A stretch of 11,105 nucleotides of DNA, from the NCBI GenBank assembly GCA_046497225.1, contig JAWOGA010000028.1, positions 1-11,105 on the forward strand. Direction: 5' to 3'. The translations under genes and the position numbers were made by a program. Source of the DNA: JAXHLG01 sp046497225 (GTDB lineage Bacteria; Patescibacteriota; Minisyncoccia; Moranbacterales; DUUL01). The notes under the pieces are model-generated. The model did no database searches. It was not told where the DNA came from and saw nothing but the letters and a program-made list of their open reading frames with translations. This document shows positions 1-6,818 of the stretch, piece by piece. Within the stretch, counting starts at the first letter, position 1; the number at the start of each line of letters is the position of its first letter.

Positions 1-560
1 ATAATAGTCAAGGTATCCTCCCTTATGCCTATTTCAGCTCCAATTCCTTCGAAACTACCCTCCATATCTGTATTAAAAGATTTTGTTTCCTCCGGATCCA
101 TAAAGTTGGTATAAGGGTCACCGGTAGCTTTGAGCATACCATCAATAGCTCCATAAACCCTTTCTTGAGCATCTAGTTCTTCTTGATTAACATATTTTTC
201 ATCAACCATTCTCCACGCATCCCAAAAAATCCCAAAATCGACTTTTTCCGAGGTTTCATCTTTGGTGTTTTTTAATAAAGACTTTGGACTAGATAATTCG
301 CTAACAAAACTGGAAATACTATCCAAAGGACTGCCCTCTGGACTAGTTTGTTTTTTGCCCCAGGCTGCTCCAGAATAGAAAGCTAATAATATTAAAATTA
401 CAAGCCAAAACAGGTTGCCTTTCCTTTTTTTGTTAGACATATAATTCGGCTTTTCATTGCGATTAGAATTCATTTGAATGTTTTTTTTGGAAAAACTATT
501 CTTGGCAGATAAACCTTCCGGCTTATTTCTTTGCTCATTTTTACCTTTTTTTTCTATCAT
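1..560 (-). CDS. S41-family C-terminal-processing peptidase, N-terminal part (cut by left edge)
   Basis: I translated this by hand from the ATG at 560-558; the frame stays open to the left edge, giving 186 complete codons. Residues 1-48 are polar and rich in Lys and Asn. Residues about 50-66 (LFWLVILILLAFYSGAA) form one hydrophobic segment, read as a membrane anchor with the rest outside the cytoplasm. After a Ser-rich linker, residues 108-160 match the helical region before the PDZ domain of CtpA/Prc-type proteases, including FWDAWRMVDEKYV, YGAIDGML and GDPYTNFMDPEE. SFEGIGAEIGI at 169-179 is the usual entry into the PDZ domain. The catalytic Ser/Lys domain lies outside the window, so activity cannot be judged. 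S41 proteases trim or degrade envelope proteins from the C-terminus. The chosen ATG has no Shine-Dalgarno site; a better-led ATG at 593-591 is in frame but stops after three codons. The gene follows the glycosyltransferase by 74 bp. Confidence 0.88.
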   Translation of the reverse strand, partial: MIEKKGKNEQRNKPEGLSAKNSFSKKNIQMNSNRNEKPNYMSNKKRKGNLFWLVILILLAFYSGAAWGKKQTSPEGSPLDSISSFVSELSSPKSLLKNTKDETSEKVDFGIFWDAWRMVDEKYVNQEELDAQERVYGAIDGMLKATGDPYTNFMDPEETKSFNTDMEGSFEGIGAEIGIREDTLTI

Positions 561-581
561 AAAATAATGAATTAATTTATC

Positions 582-610
582 TTAAAAAAACATGTGAAAC
601 CTCTTCTTCT
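582..610 (-). promoter_or_regulatory. Shine-Dalgarno-led three-codon mini-ORF upstream of the S41 protease
   Basis: On the minus strand AGAAGAGG (607-600) lies 6 nt before an ATG at 593-591, followed by TTT TTT TAA (stop 584-582). The mini-ORF is in the same frame as the protease start at 560, eleven codons upstream. This is a better initiation context than the one the protease itself has. It may be a short leader feeding reinitiation, or chance in A/T-rich DNA. Confidence 0.3.
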
Positions 611-634
611 TACTTAAAAACCGAAAATTCTAGG

Positions 635-1462
635 TTATTTTTCATAAAAACGAGGATTTTTCCAGCCTAAAGTTTTATGTTTCCAAAAAAATTTTAACGC
701 GCTTAATAGGTGAATTCTGGCATATTTATTAAATAAAACAGCTTTAAGAACTCCTTTGTTAGCGCTTTGCTTACCATGATAATGATAAACCTTTATCCCT
801 GGATTGTAAATAACCCTAAAACCATTTTCCCAAAAACGCCAGCACCAATCAACGTCCTCAAAATACATAAAAAAGCGTCTATCCATACCTCCCACCATTT
901 TTATATTTTCCTTGGAAGCAAACATTGCTGAGCCCATAATCCAATCCGCATCTACCGGTTTCTTTTCTTTCTTGATGTCTTTCATCAAAAACCTGTTTAA
1001 TTCTTTTTTAGCGAAGGAGAATTTTTTTAAAAAAGTCCTGCGATAAACTATTGTGCTTATTTTATAAAACCTAAAACAAGATTCTTGAACCGAATTATCA
1101 AAATTTATTAATTTTGGGCTTACTATTCCGGCTCTTTCGCTCTTTTTATAAAAATCCAAAAGTTCTTTTACTGCCTTTTTTTCTTTTATAATAATATCTC
1201 CGTTAATTATAAAACAATAATCGCCTTTTGCTTCTTTCAATCCGCTATTAACAAGCCCTCCAAACCCTACATTTTCCTGATGCGGAATAAAGTTTACTTT
1301 GGAAAATTTATTTCTCATCATATAATATGTATCCTCTTCGGTCTCTCCATCGCAAACGATAATTTCATATTCCACTTCTCTAATATTATCAAGCAGTGAA
1401 TTTAAACAAAGCTCAAGTAAAGCCGGATTTTTATAAGAAGTCACAATGATTGATAATCGCAT
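635..1462 (-). CDS. Family 2 glycosyltransferase, rhamnosyltransferase-like
   Basis: This 275-residue protein has the GT-A fold pattern of GT2 enzymes, which move a sugar from a nucleotide-sugar donor onto a glycan or lipid acceptor at the inner membrane face. The start SIIVTSYKNPALLELCLNSLL is the first Rossmann strand and helix. The uracil-contacting Asp is probably D38 (CDGE), GFGGLVNSG lies at 66-74, and NGD at 87-89 sits at the DXD metal-binding place. VDADWIMGSAMF (170-181), GGMDRRFFMYFEDVDWCWR (191-209) and the late VYHYHGKQS (225-233) are typical of WbbL/RfbF-like rhamnosyltransferases. No transmembrane helix is evident. The ATG at 1462-1460 has no Shine-Dalgarno site, only A/T-rich leader. 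It lies 181 bp downstream of gpmI and 74 bp upstream of the S41 gene. A role in surface polysaccharide synthesis is inferred; the donor sugar cannot be read from sequence. Confidence 0.9.
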   Translation of the reverse strand: MRLSIIVTSYKNPALLELCLNSLLDNIREVEYEIIVCDGETEEDTYYMMRNKFSKVNFIPHQENVGFGGLVNSGLKEAKGDYCFIINGDIIIKEKKAVKELLDFYKKSERAGIVSPKLINFDNSVQESCFRFYKISTIVYRRTFLKKFSFAKKELNRFLMKDIKKEKKPVDADWIMGSAMFASKENIKMVGGMDRRFFMYFEDVDWCWRFWENGFRVIYNPGIKVYHYHGKQSANKGVLKAVLFNKYARIHLLSALKFFWKHKTLGWKNPRFYEK

Positions 1463-1508
1463 TATAAAAAATTAGTATTTATAATTTATTAAAATCACAG
1501 TCAGAAAA

Positions 1509-1585
1509 GAGGTGTAAGTTAAATTTGAATACAAAACGTTATCTAAATATAACCTATAATTTTAGCTTAAATCACAAAACACCTC
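1509..1585 (-). other. Possible folded RNA element between gpmI and the glycosyltransferase gene
   Basis: The 181-bp gap 1463-1643 contains three nested complementary pairs: GAGGTGT (1509-1515) with ACACCTC (1579-1585); AAGTTAAA (1516-1523) with TTTAGCTT (1561-1568, one G-U pair); and GTTAT (1538-1542) with ATAAC (1549-1553). Read on the minus strand, the outer helix is followed by TTTTCT, so this could be a weak terminator after gpmI or a structured leader for the glycosyltransferase. The strand is inferred from the flanking genes. A/T-rich DNA yields such pairs by chance; the GC-containing outer helix is the best part. I see nothing else convincing in the gap. Confidence 0.3.
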
Positions 1586-1643
1586 AAGAGTGTCCAATTT
1601 ATCCAAAAATTATTACCTGGACAACTTTCAAAGTAATAACATT

Positions 1644-3227
1644 TTAATGATTACTTTTTCCATCAATAATCAGACTTTTTTCTAACATTTGCTTGGGTTT
1701 TTTAATATTCATAATTTCTAGTATCGTGGGGGCAATATTGGCTAATTTTCCATCATTTTTGAGTTTGATTTTTTCAAACCTCTTGTCTTTACTTGCCAAA
1801 ATAAAAGGAACCGGATTCTTGGTGTGAAAAGTAAAAACTCTCTCTCCGTCAAATGTTAACATTTGGTCAGCGTTGCCGTGATCTGAAGTAACAATTAATG
1901 TCCCCTTTTGTTTTTTAACTACCTTAAATATCTTTTTTAATTGCTTATCAATAATTTCTATCCCCTTTTTTGTCGCTTCAAAATCCCCGGTATGTCCCAA
2001 CATATCAGTATTAGCGAAATTTATTCCATAGAAGACATAATTGTCTGCCTTTAAATTCTTAATTACAACTTCAGTAATTTCGCTTGATGACATTCCGGGT
2101 TTTTCGGCATAAGACCTCACCTCCGGAGAATCTATTTTAATCCTTTCTTCGCCACCAAGCGGATCAGGATACCCTCCATTGATAAAATAAGTAACATGAG
2201 CAAATTTTTCCGTTTCCGCAATATAAATTTGTCTTTCTCCACTCAAGGCTACGGGCAGAGTATTGTTAACAGAAGAGCTATGATAAGCAGTTTTTAAATT
2301 TAGATCAGGTCCAAAATTAGTCAAGGCCACAAAAGAAATATCCTTCAATCTTTTAATGTCACTAAAAAATTTAGCATCCGGCCCTTGATGACCCACAAAC
2401 AATTTGGCAAATTGCCTGGCTCTATCTGAACGGAAATTAAAAAAGATTACCCCGTCTCCGCTTTTTATTCTGGGTAAGTCCTTATTATTCTTTTGAAAAA
2501 CTATTGGCTCAATGTATTCATCCGTCAATCCCTTTTTATATTGGCTTTCCAGAGCCTCCCCAAAATCGGAAAATCTTTCACCTTGGCCTTCAACTAAGGC
2601 ATTATAAGCTTTTTTTAATCTTTCCCATTTCTTAATCCTGTCCATAGCATAAAATCTTCCGCAAACAGAAGCCAATTCCCCTATGCCTATTTTGTCAATA
2701 TGTTTTTTCCAGTTTTTCCAATGTTCTCCGGCACTTCTGGGAAAAGAATCTCTTCCATCCGTAAAAAGATGAAAAAAAACTTTTTCCTCCAAACCAGCTT
2801 GCTTCAAAAAAATTAAAAGGGCAAAAAAAACATCCGGGTGACTATGAGGACTATCACTATTTCCCATTAATCCCATTAAGTGAAGATTAGTTCCTTTTTT
2901 CTTAACTTGATTGGCAATAGCAAGAAAAGCGGGATTATAAAAAAAACTGCCACTGTTTATTTCTTCTAAAATAACTCTTATTTCTTGTTTTACTATTCTT
3001 CCAGCTCCAATATTAAGGTGACCGGCTTCTGATCCGCTCATTTGACCCTCTTCAAGACCCACCGACTCCCCCGATGCCTTTAGTGAAGTATAGGGGTATT
3101 TTTTACACAACTTATCAAAAAAAGGAGTTTTAGCTGCCTCAATGGCATTGATATTCTTATTTTTCTCTCCCACGCCCCATCCATCTAAGATGACCAAAAC
3201 TAAAGGACTTAGGTGTTGTTTTTTCAT
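1644..3227 (-). CDS. gpmI: 2,3-bisphosphoglycerate-independent phosphoglycerate mutase
   Basis: This 527-residue enzyme interconverts 3- and 2-phosphoglycerate in the cytosol using two metal ions (usually Mn2+) and a phosphoserine intermediate. The first metal Asp is D15 in LVILDGWG. The catalytic Ser is S66 in GQMSGSEAGHLNIGAGR. HLFTDGRD (153-160), GRFYAMDR (190-197) and FRSDRAR (265-271) form the substrate-binding transferase domain. D408 and H412 (NTDMLGH), D449 and H450 (TSDHGNAD) and H468 (FTFHTKNP) complete the phosphatase-type metal sites. All expected metal ligands are present, and the length is close to the family norm of about 510. Oddities are SGSEAGH where most members have GNSEVGH, and GNSDSPHSHPD where SDGGVHSH is usual. 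The gene follows eno by only 12 bp, so they are probably co-transcribed. No Shine-Dalgarno precedes the ATG, which fits translation coupled to eno. Confidence 0.97.
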   Translation of the reverse strand: MKKQHLSPLVLVILDGWGVGEKNKNINAIEAAKTPFFDKLCKKYPYTSLKASGESVGLEEGQMSGSEAGHLNIGAGRIVKQEIRVILEEINSGSFFYNPAFLAIANQVKKKGTNLHLMGLMGNSDSPHSHPDVFFALLIFLKQAGLEEKVFFHLFTDGRDSFPRSAGEHWKNWKKHIDKIGIGELASVCGRFYAMDRIKKWERLKKAYNALVEGQGERFSDFGEALESQYKKGLTDEYIEPIVFQKNNKDLPRIKSGDGVIFFNFRSDRARQFAKLFVGHQGPDAKFFSDIKRLKDISFVALTNFGPDLNLKTAYHSSSVNNTLPVALSGERQIYIAETEKFAHVTYFINGGYPDPLGGEERIKIDSPEVRSYAEKPGMSSSEITEVVIKNLKADNYVFYGINFANTDMLGHTGDFEATKKGIEIIDKQLKKIFKVVKKQKGTLIVTSDHGNADQMLTFDGERVFTFHTKNPVPFILASKDKRFEKIKLKNDGKLANIAPTILEIMNIKKPKQMLEKSLIIDGKSNH

Positions 3228-3239
3228 TCCAAGGTAATT

Positions 3240-4502
3240 TTAATGTTTTTCGTATTCTTTTTCTTCTATTTCTAGAATTCTGTTGTACTTACAGACCCTT
3301 TCACCCCTTGCCGGAGCCCCAAACTTTACATACTCGGCCTCAGTTGCCACTGCCAAGTCGGCAATAAAATCATCCGTAGTTTCTCCGCTTCTATGAGAAA
3401 CTGCGATTTTCATCTTGTTATTCTTTGCTAATTTAATTGATTCAATCGTCTCAGTTAAAGATCCTATTTGGTTAACCTTGATTAAAACCGCATTACAAGC
3501 TTTTCTTTCTATAGCCTCTTCAATTAAATTTTTATTAGTCACCAAAAGATCGTCCCCAATTATGGAGGCCTTGTCTTTATTCTCCTCATTAAATTCAGTC
3601 CATCCTTTCCAATCAAACTCACTCATCGGATCCTCAATTACTTCCAAATTAAACTTGTCTATCCATTCTGAGTACATAGCCTGCAAGTTTTTGCTATCAA
3701 GAGAAACGCCATCTAATCTAAGGTTATAAACCTCGTTTTTTTTATCATAAAACTCACTAGCGGCCGCGTCAATTCCGGTGGAAATTTTCTCTAATCCATA
3801 TAACTCGCCAATTGCTTTTGAAATATACTGCAAAGCTTCCTCATTACTCTCCAATCCGGGAGCAAAACCGCCCTCATCGCCAACGGCTACTCTATAATCA
3901 TTTTCTTCAAAAATCTTTTTTAATTTGTGATAGATTTCCGATCCGGCTCTAATCCTCTTCTGGAAAGTTGGCAACCCCGAAGGAACCAGCATAAATTCCT
4001 GGATATCCAAACCGCTATCGGCATGTTCCCCTCCATTAACCACATTCATCATTGGCACCGGAAAATTATAATTTTCATTGGCGGGAAGAGAATAGGTCTC
4101 TCTAATATAACTCCAAAGAGGGATATTCTTGGCTTTAGCCGCCGCCCTGCAAGCACTCAAAGAAACGGACAAAATAGCATTGGCCCCCAAGGAAGATTTG
4201 TTATCCGTGCCGTCTATTTCCAGCATTTTTTGATCGATTTTTTCTTGTTCAAAAACTGAAATATCTTCAATAGCAGGAAAAATTTTTTCCTCAACTTTTT
4301 TGCAAACCTTTCTTACTCCCTTACCTGAATATCTTTCACTTTCTTCATCTCTAAGCTCCAGAGCCTCCCTACTCCCGGTTGAAGCTCCAGAGGGAACAGA
4401 CGCTTTTGCTTTGATTCCATTCTCCAAAACCACCTCTGTTTCAACGGTAGGATTTCCCCTGGAATCTAAAATTTCTTTGGCAATAATATTTTTTATTCGC
4501 AT
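3240..4502 (-). CDS. eno: Enolase (phosphopyruvate hydratase)
   Basis: Enolase dehydrates 2-phosphoglycerate to phosphoenolpyruvate in the cytosol; in many bacteria it also scaffolds the RNA degradosome. The 420-residue length is normal. Recognisable blocks are ILDSRGNPTVETEV (11-24), the active-site loop PSGASTGSREALELRD (37-52), GANAIL (106-111), NGGEHADSGLDIQEF (156-170), VGDEGGFAPG (207-216), GIDAAASEF (243-251), IEDP (289-292), GDDLLVTN (316-323), IKVNQIGSLTE (341-351) and SHRSGETTDDFIADLAV (369-385). Predicted residues are metal ligands D245, E290 and D317, acid/base E210, base K342, and K393 near the substrate phosphate. The C-terminal FGAPARGERVCKYNR differs from the common SRSER-A-KYN form but keeps the R and KYN. 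The start is fixed by the canonical N-terminus. The leader before the ATG is pure A/T without a Shine-Dalgarno. It is first in a leftward eno-gpmI unit with a consensus promoter about 35-65 bp upstream. Confidence 0.98.
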   Translation of the reverse strand: MRIKNIIAKEILDSRGNPTVETEVVLENGIKAKASVPSGASTGSREALELRDEESERYSGKGVRKVCKKVEEKIFPAIEDISVFEQEKIDQKMLEIDGTDNKSSLGANAILSVSLSACRAAAKAKNIPLWSYIRETYSLPANENYNFPVPMMNVVNGGEHADSGLDIQEFMLVPSGLPTFQKRIRAGSEIYHKLKKIFEENDYRVAVGDEGGFAPGLESNEEALQYISKAIGELYGLEKISTGIDAAASEFYDKKNEVYNLRLDGVSLDSKNLQAMYSEWIDKFNLEVIEDPMSEFDWKGWTEFNEENKDKASIIGDDLLVTNKNLIEEAIERKACNAVLIKVNQIGSLTETIESIKLAKNNKMKIAVSHRSGETTDDFIADLAVATEAEYVKFGAPARGERVCKYNRILEIEEKEYEKH

Positions 4503-4538
4503 TTATTTTATTTAAATTTTAAAAACAAACATATACAC

Positions 4539-4567
4539 ATTATATACAACTCTTGACTTTTAATCAA
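4539..4567 (-). promoter_or_regulatory. Sigma-70-type promoter of eno-gpmI
   Basis: On the minus strand TTGATT (4567-4562) is followed after exactly 17 nt by TATAAT (4544-4539). A start near 4532 would give a leader of about 30 nt before the eno ATG at 4502. Its -35 box lies inside the spacer of the oppositely directed tRNA promoter, and the reverse is also true. Confidence 0.75.
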
Positions 4568-4581
4568 GCAAAGTTTATACT
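4553..4581 (+). promoter_or_regulatory. Sigma-70-type promoter of tRNA-Lys
   Basis: TTGACT (4553-4558), a 17-nt spacer and TATACT (4576-4581) make a near-consensus promoter. Transcription would begin near 4588, about 8 nt before the mature tRNA 5' end at 4596. It overlaps the divergent eno promoter over 4553-4567. Confidence 0.8.
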
Positions 4582-4595
4582 CTAAATTGTGTTTT

Positions 4596-4668
4596 GGGTG
4601 CATAGCTCAGTCGGTAGAGCAGCAGCCTTTTAAGCTGACGGTCGGGGGTTCGATTCCCTCTGCACCCA
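4596..4668 (+). tRNA. tRNA-Lys (anticodon TTT)
   Basis: The 73-nt cloverleaf folds by hand. The acceptor stem GGGTGCA/TGCACCC is a perfect 7 bp (4596-4602 with 4661-4667). The D stem is GCTC/GAGC (4605-4608, 4617-4620). The anticodon loop CTTTTAA (4627-4633) has TTT at 4629-4631. The T stem GGGGG/CCCTC (4644-4648, 4656-4660, one G-U) closes the loop TTCGATT. The discriminator base is A4668. CCA is not encoded (the next bases are CT), so it must be added by a CCA-adding enzyme. The first anticodon-stem pair (position 27-43) is a G-A mismatch; E. coli tRNA-Lys has G-U there. It is the only plus-strand gene, with its own promoter and a terminator 84 nt downstream. Confidence 0.97.
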
Positions 4669-4751
4669 CTTTTTCTCCAAAAATAAATATTTTATTTTAG
4701 TAAAAACACTTCCACTGATCTGCTTATCGAATAAATTGATTTATTTATTTC

Positions 4752-4784
4752 AAGCAACACATAGTATTACTGTGTTGCTTTTTG
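4752..4784 (+). terminator. Intrinsic terminator downstream of tRNA-Lys
   Basis: AAGCAACACA (4752-4761) pairs perfectly with TGTGTTGCTT (4771-4780) around a 9-nt loop, and the plus strand continues with Ts (4779-4783), then GTTT. Read on the minus strand the hairpin is followed by GAAATAAAT, so it works best rightward, although it also lies between the convergent tRNA and radC genes. The rest of 4669-4853 holds an AATAAAT/ATTTATT palindrome (4730-4745) and a loose TACTGGA/TCCAGTA pair (4810-4816, 4845-4851) just past the radC stop, but no gene. Confidence 0.8.
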
Positions 4785-4853
4785 TTTATAAAAATAAAAT
4801 TAATTCGTATACTGGAAATCTATTTATTTTGAAATTGAAGTAAATCCAGTAAA

Positions 4854-5522
4854 TTAAAGAGTTTCATTGTTTTTTAAACTTTTAAAACTATTTTTTGTTA
4901 CAATAAGATGATCCAGGAGCTCAACACCCAAAACCTCGCCGGCGTTTTTAATCCTTTCGGTTATTTCAATATCCTCCTCACTGGGATTTAAATCTCCGGA
5001 AGGGTGGTTATGGGCAATTAAAACAGAGGCTGCCAAGTAATCGATCGCAGGCTTGAAAATTTCTCGAGGGTGAACAAGATTGGCATTAAGAGTGCCTACA
5101 GAAACAATCTCCTTGTGAATCACACGATTGCGAGCATCAAGATAAAGAGCCGCCAAATGTTCTTTTTTGGCTTTTCTAATATCTTGAAAATAAACAATGG
5201 TATCAGCGGCACAACTCACTGCCGGCAAACCATCCCCTTCTTTATCAAAGGCTCTGGAGGCCAATTCAAAAGCAGCCAATAACACACATGCTTTCCCTTT
5301 CTCAATGCCCTTTATTTCCACCAAACTATTGTAATCAAGCTTTGAAAATTTTTGCAGAGAAAATTTTCTTAAAATATGCCGGGAGAGATCTAAGACGTTT
5401 TTATCTTTAGTTCCCGTCCTCAATAAAACAGCTAGGAGTTCAGGGTTTTTAAGATTTTCTACTCCTTTTTCTATTAGTTTCTCTCGAGGAAATTGATGCT
5501 TGGGAAGATTCTTAAAAGACAT
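4854..5522 (-). CDS. radC: RadC/YicR-family JAB (MPN+) domain protein
   Basis: This complete 222-residue member of the RadC (UPF0758) family has an N-terminal helix-hairpin-helix-like part at about 1-90 (PREKLIEKGVENLKNPELLAVLLRTG; then LVEIKGIEKGKA at 67-78). A JAB/MPN+ metalloprotease-like domain follows at about 100-222. The zinc-binding signature is HNHPSGD at 171-177, preceded by the conserved VSVGTLNANLVHPREIFKPAI (141-160) and followed by LLDHLIV. All JAMM ligands are present, including the likely active-site Glu in HKEIVSVG (E138). The old name implies DNA repair, but the RadC repair phenotype was later attributed to another gene and the true role is unsettled. The start is supported by AGAGG (5533-5529) six nt before the ATG, one of the few good Shine-Dalgarno sites here. 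A TATAAT-like box at 5543-5538 has no clear -35. The gene is 48 bp downstream of the permease gene. Confidence 0.94.
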   Translation of the reverse strand: MSFKNLPKHQFPREKLIEKGVENLKNPELLAVLLRTGTKDKNVLDLSRHILRKFSLQKFSKLDYNSLVEIKGIEKGKACVLLAAFELASRAFDKEGDGLPAVSCAADTIVYFQDIRKAKKEHLAALYLDARNRVIHKEIVSVGTLNANLVHPREIFKPAIDYLAASVLIAHNHPSGDLNPSEEDIEITERIKNAGEVLGVELLDHLIVTKNSFKSLKNNETL

Positions 5523-5570
5523 TGGGTGCCTCTAATTATTATAAACTAAATATTCTATTAAGCGCTTTTA

Positions 5571-6818
5571 TTATTCATACCTCAAAGCTTCCATTGGGCT
5601 AATTTCAGAAGCTTTTTTAGCCGGATAAACACCAAAAATAATTCCGACCACAAGAGAGACAACGAGGGCAATGATTATAGAGCTAAAAGAAATAAGAAAA
5701 GGCCAATCATAACCTAGCTGCTGCGCGATAATTGCTGTTATAAATGAAATTACTACCCCTAAAAAAACTCCGAATAATCCTCCAATTACCGAAACGGTTG
5801 CAGATTCTACTAGAAACTGCAATAAAACATCCTTCTTTTTTGCCCCGACGGCTTTTCTAAGACCGACTTCTTTGATTCTTTGGTTTACTGAGATAAGCAT
5901 AATATTCATAATCCCAACTCCCCCTACAAGCAAGGCCACCGCCCCCACAGTCAAAAGAAAATACCTTACCACATCAGTCACATTTCTAACTGTCTCCAAA
6001 GCGGAAGCTTGATCCCTCACTGAAAAATCCTTTTTTTCCGGATCATCTATCCCGTGTCTATCCAATAATAAATTTTCTATACTTTTTTTAGAAGATTCAA
6101 CAAATTCCGGTCTACTGGTTTCCAATCTTATAAAATTTAAGTAATCTACTCCCAAAACTTTTTTCTGAGCGGTTTTAAGAGGTATTATAATTCCATTATC
6201 TTGGTCGGAGACACCAAAAGCGGAAACCCCTCTTTGCTCCAAAACACCAATCACTTTATAGTATTGTTTCTTAATTTTAATTTTTTCATTCAAGGGATTT
6301 TTATTATCAAAAATATCATCAGCGATCTCGCTTCCCAAAACTGCAACTTTGGACAAACTCTGACTTTCTGTCTTTGAAAAAAATCTTCCCTTCTCAACTT
6401 TGGTGTTTTCAACGCTTAGGTAATCCGTTGTCGTTCCCAAAATATCAACAATTTTGCTTTTGTCTCCCTTTGAAACAACTTCGCTACCCTTAACATACCC
6501 AGCGCCATTTGAAATTTCGGGCAATTCCGGAGAACCCTTGATAGCCTCCAGGTCCTCTTCAATTAAAGTTTTAACTGTTATGCCAAAAGCAGCTGCGGGG
6601 GGTCCCTGTTCGTTGGAGGCTCCAGGTAAAACAACTATCAGATTAGATCCTGCGCTTTCAATTTGATTTAAAATTAAACTTTGAGCGGAATTGCCTATTG
6701 CCATAATCACAATTACAGAAGCCACTCCAATTATGATTCCCAAAATAGTCAGAAAAGATCGAAGTTTTTCCGACATCAAGTTTTTATAAGAAATTTTTAT
6801 CGGATTAGAAAGATTCAC
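5571..6818 (-). CDS. MacB/FtsX-family ABC transporter permease
   Basis: The 415-residue protein has the standard MacB_PCD plus FtsX layout. TM1 is at about 21-41 (SFLTILGIIIGVASVIVIMAI). A large external domain spans about 45-280. TM2 is at about 286-310, TM3 at about 340-365 and TM4 at about 377-399. The cytoplasmic loop IKEVGLRKAVGAKKKDV (315-331) contacts the ATPase, and the C-terminus YPAKKASEISPMEALRYE is diagnostic. Such type VII ABC permeases do not carry substrate through the membrane; they use ATP to drive movements of the external domain, for lipoprotein release, peptide or antibiotic export, or signalling. The start is GTG (6818-6816): an in-frame TAA lies a few codons upstream and the N-terminus aligns with family members. 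No Shine-Dalgarno is seen. The partner ATPase is the next gene upstream, but 225 bp away. No MacA-like adaptor gene is in the window. The substrate is unknown. Confidence 0.93.
   Translation of the reverse strand: MNLSNPIKISYKNLMSEKLRSFLTILGIIIGVASVIVIMAIGNSAQSLILNQIESAGSNLIVVLPGASNEQGPPAAAFGITVKTLIEEDLEAIKGSPELPEISNGAGYVKGSEVVSKGDKSKIVDILGTTTDYLSVENTKVEKGRFFSKTESQSLSKVAVLGSEIADDIFDNKNPLNEKIKIKKQYYKVIGVLEQRGVSAFGVSDQDNGIIIPLKTAQKKVLGVDYLNFIRLETSRPEFVESSKKSIENLLLDRHGIDDPEKKDFSVRDQASALETVRNVTDVVRYFLLTVGAVALLVGGVGIMNIMLISVNQRIKEVGLRKAVGAKKKDVLLQFLVESATVSVIGGLFGVFLGVVISFITAIIAQQLGYDWPFLISFSSIIIALVVSLVVGIIFGVYPAKKASEISPMEALRYE

Noticed and set aside
1591..1623. TGTCCA/TGGACA inverted repeat just after gpmI as an intrinsic terminator
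   Set aside because: The stem is 6 bp with a 21-nt loop and has no T-run after it on the minus strand.
3415..4515. Plus-strand open frames opposite eno (3415-3729, 3927-4259, 4300-4515)
   Set aside because: They lie antisense to an intact, highly conserved enolase and show no recognisable motif or Shine-Dalgarno; they reflect the coding bias of the other strand.
4596..4784. tRNA-Lys as an integration (att) site of a mobile element
   Set aside because: No integrase, no duplicate of the tRNA 3' end downstream, and core genes on both sides.
4810..4851. TACTGGA/TCCAGTA pair after radC as a terminator
   Set aside because: The loop is 28 nt and no T-run follows on the minus strand.
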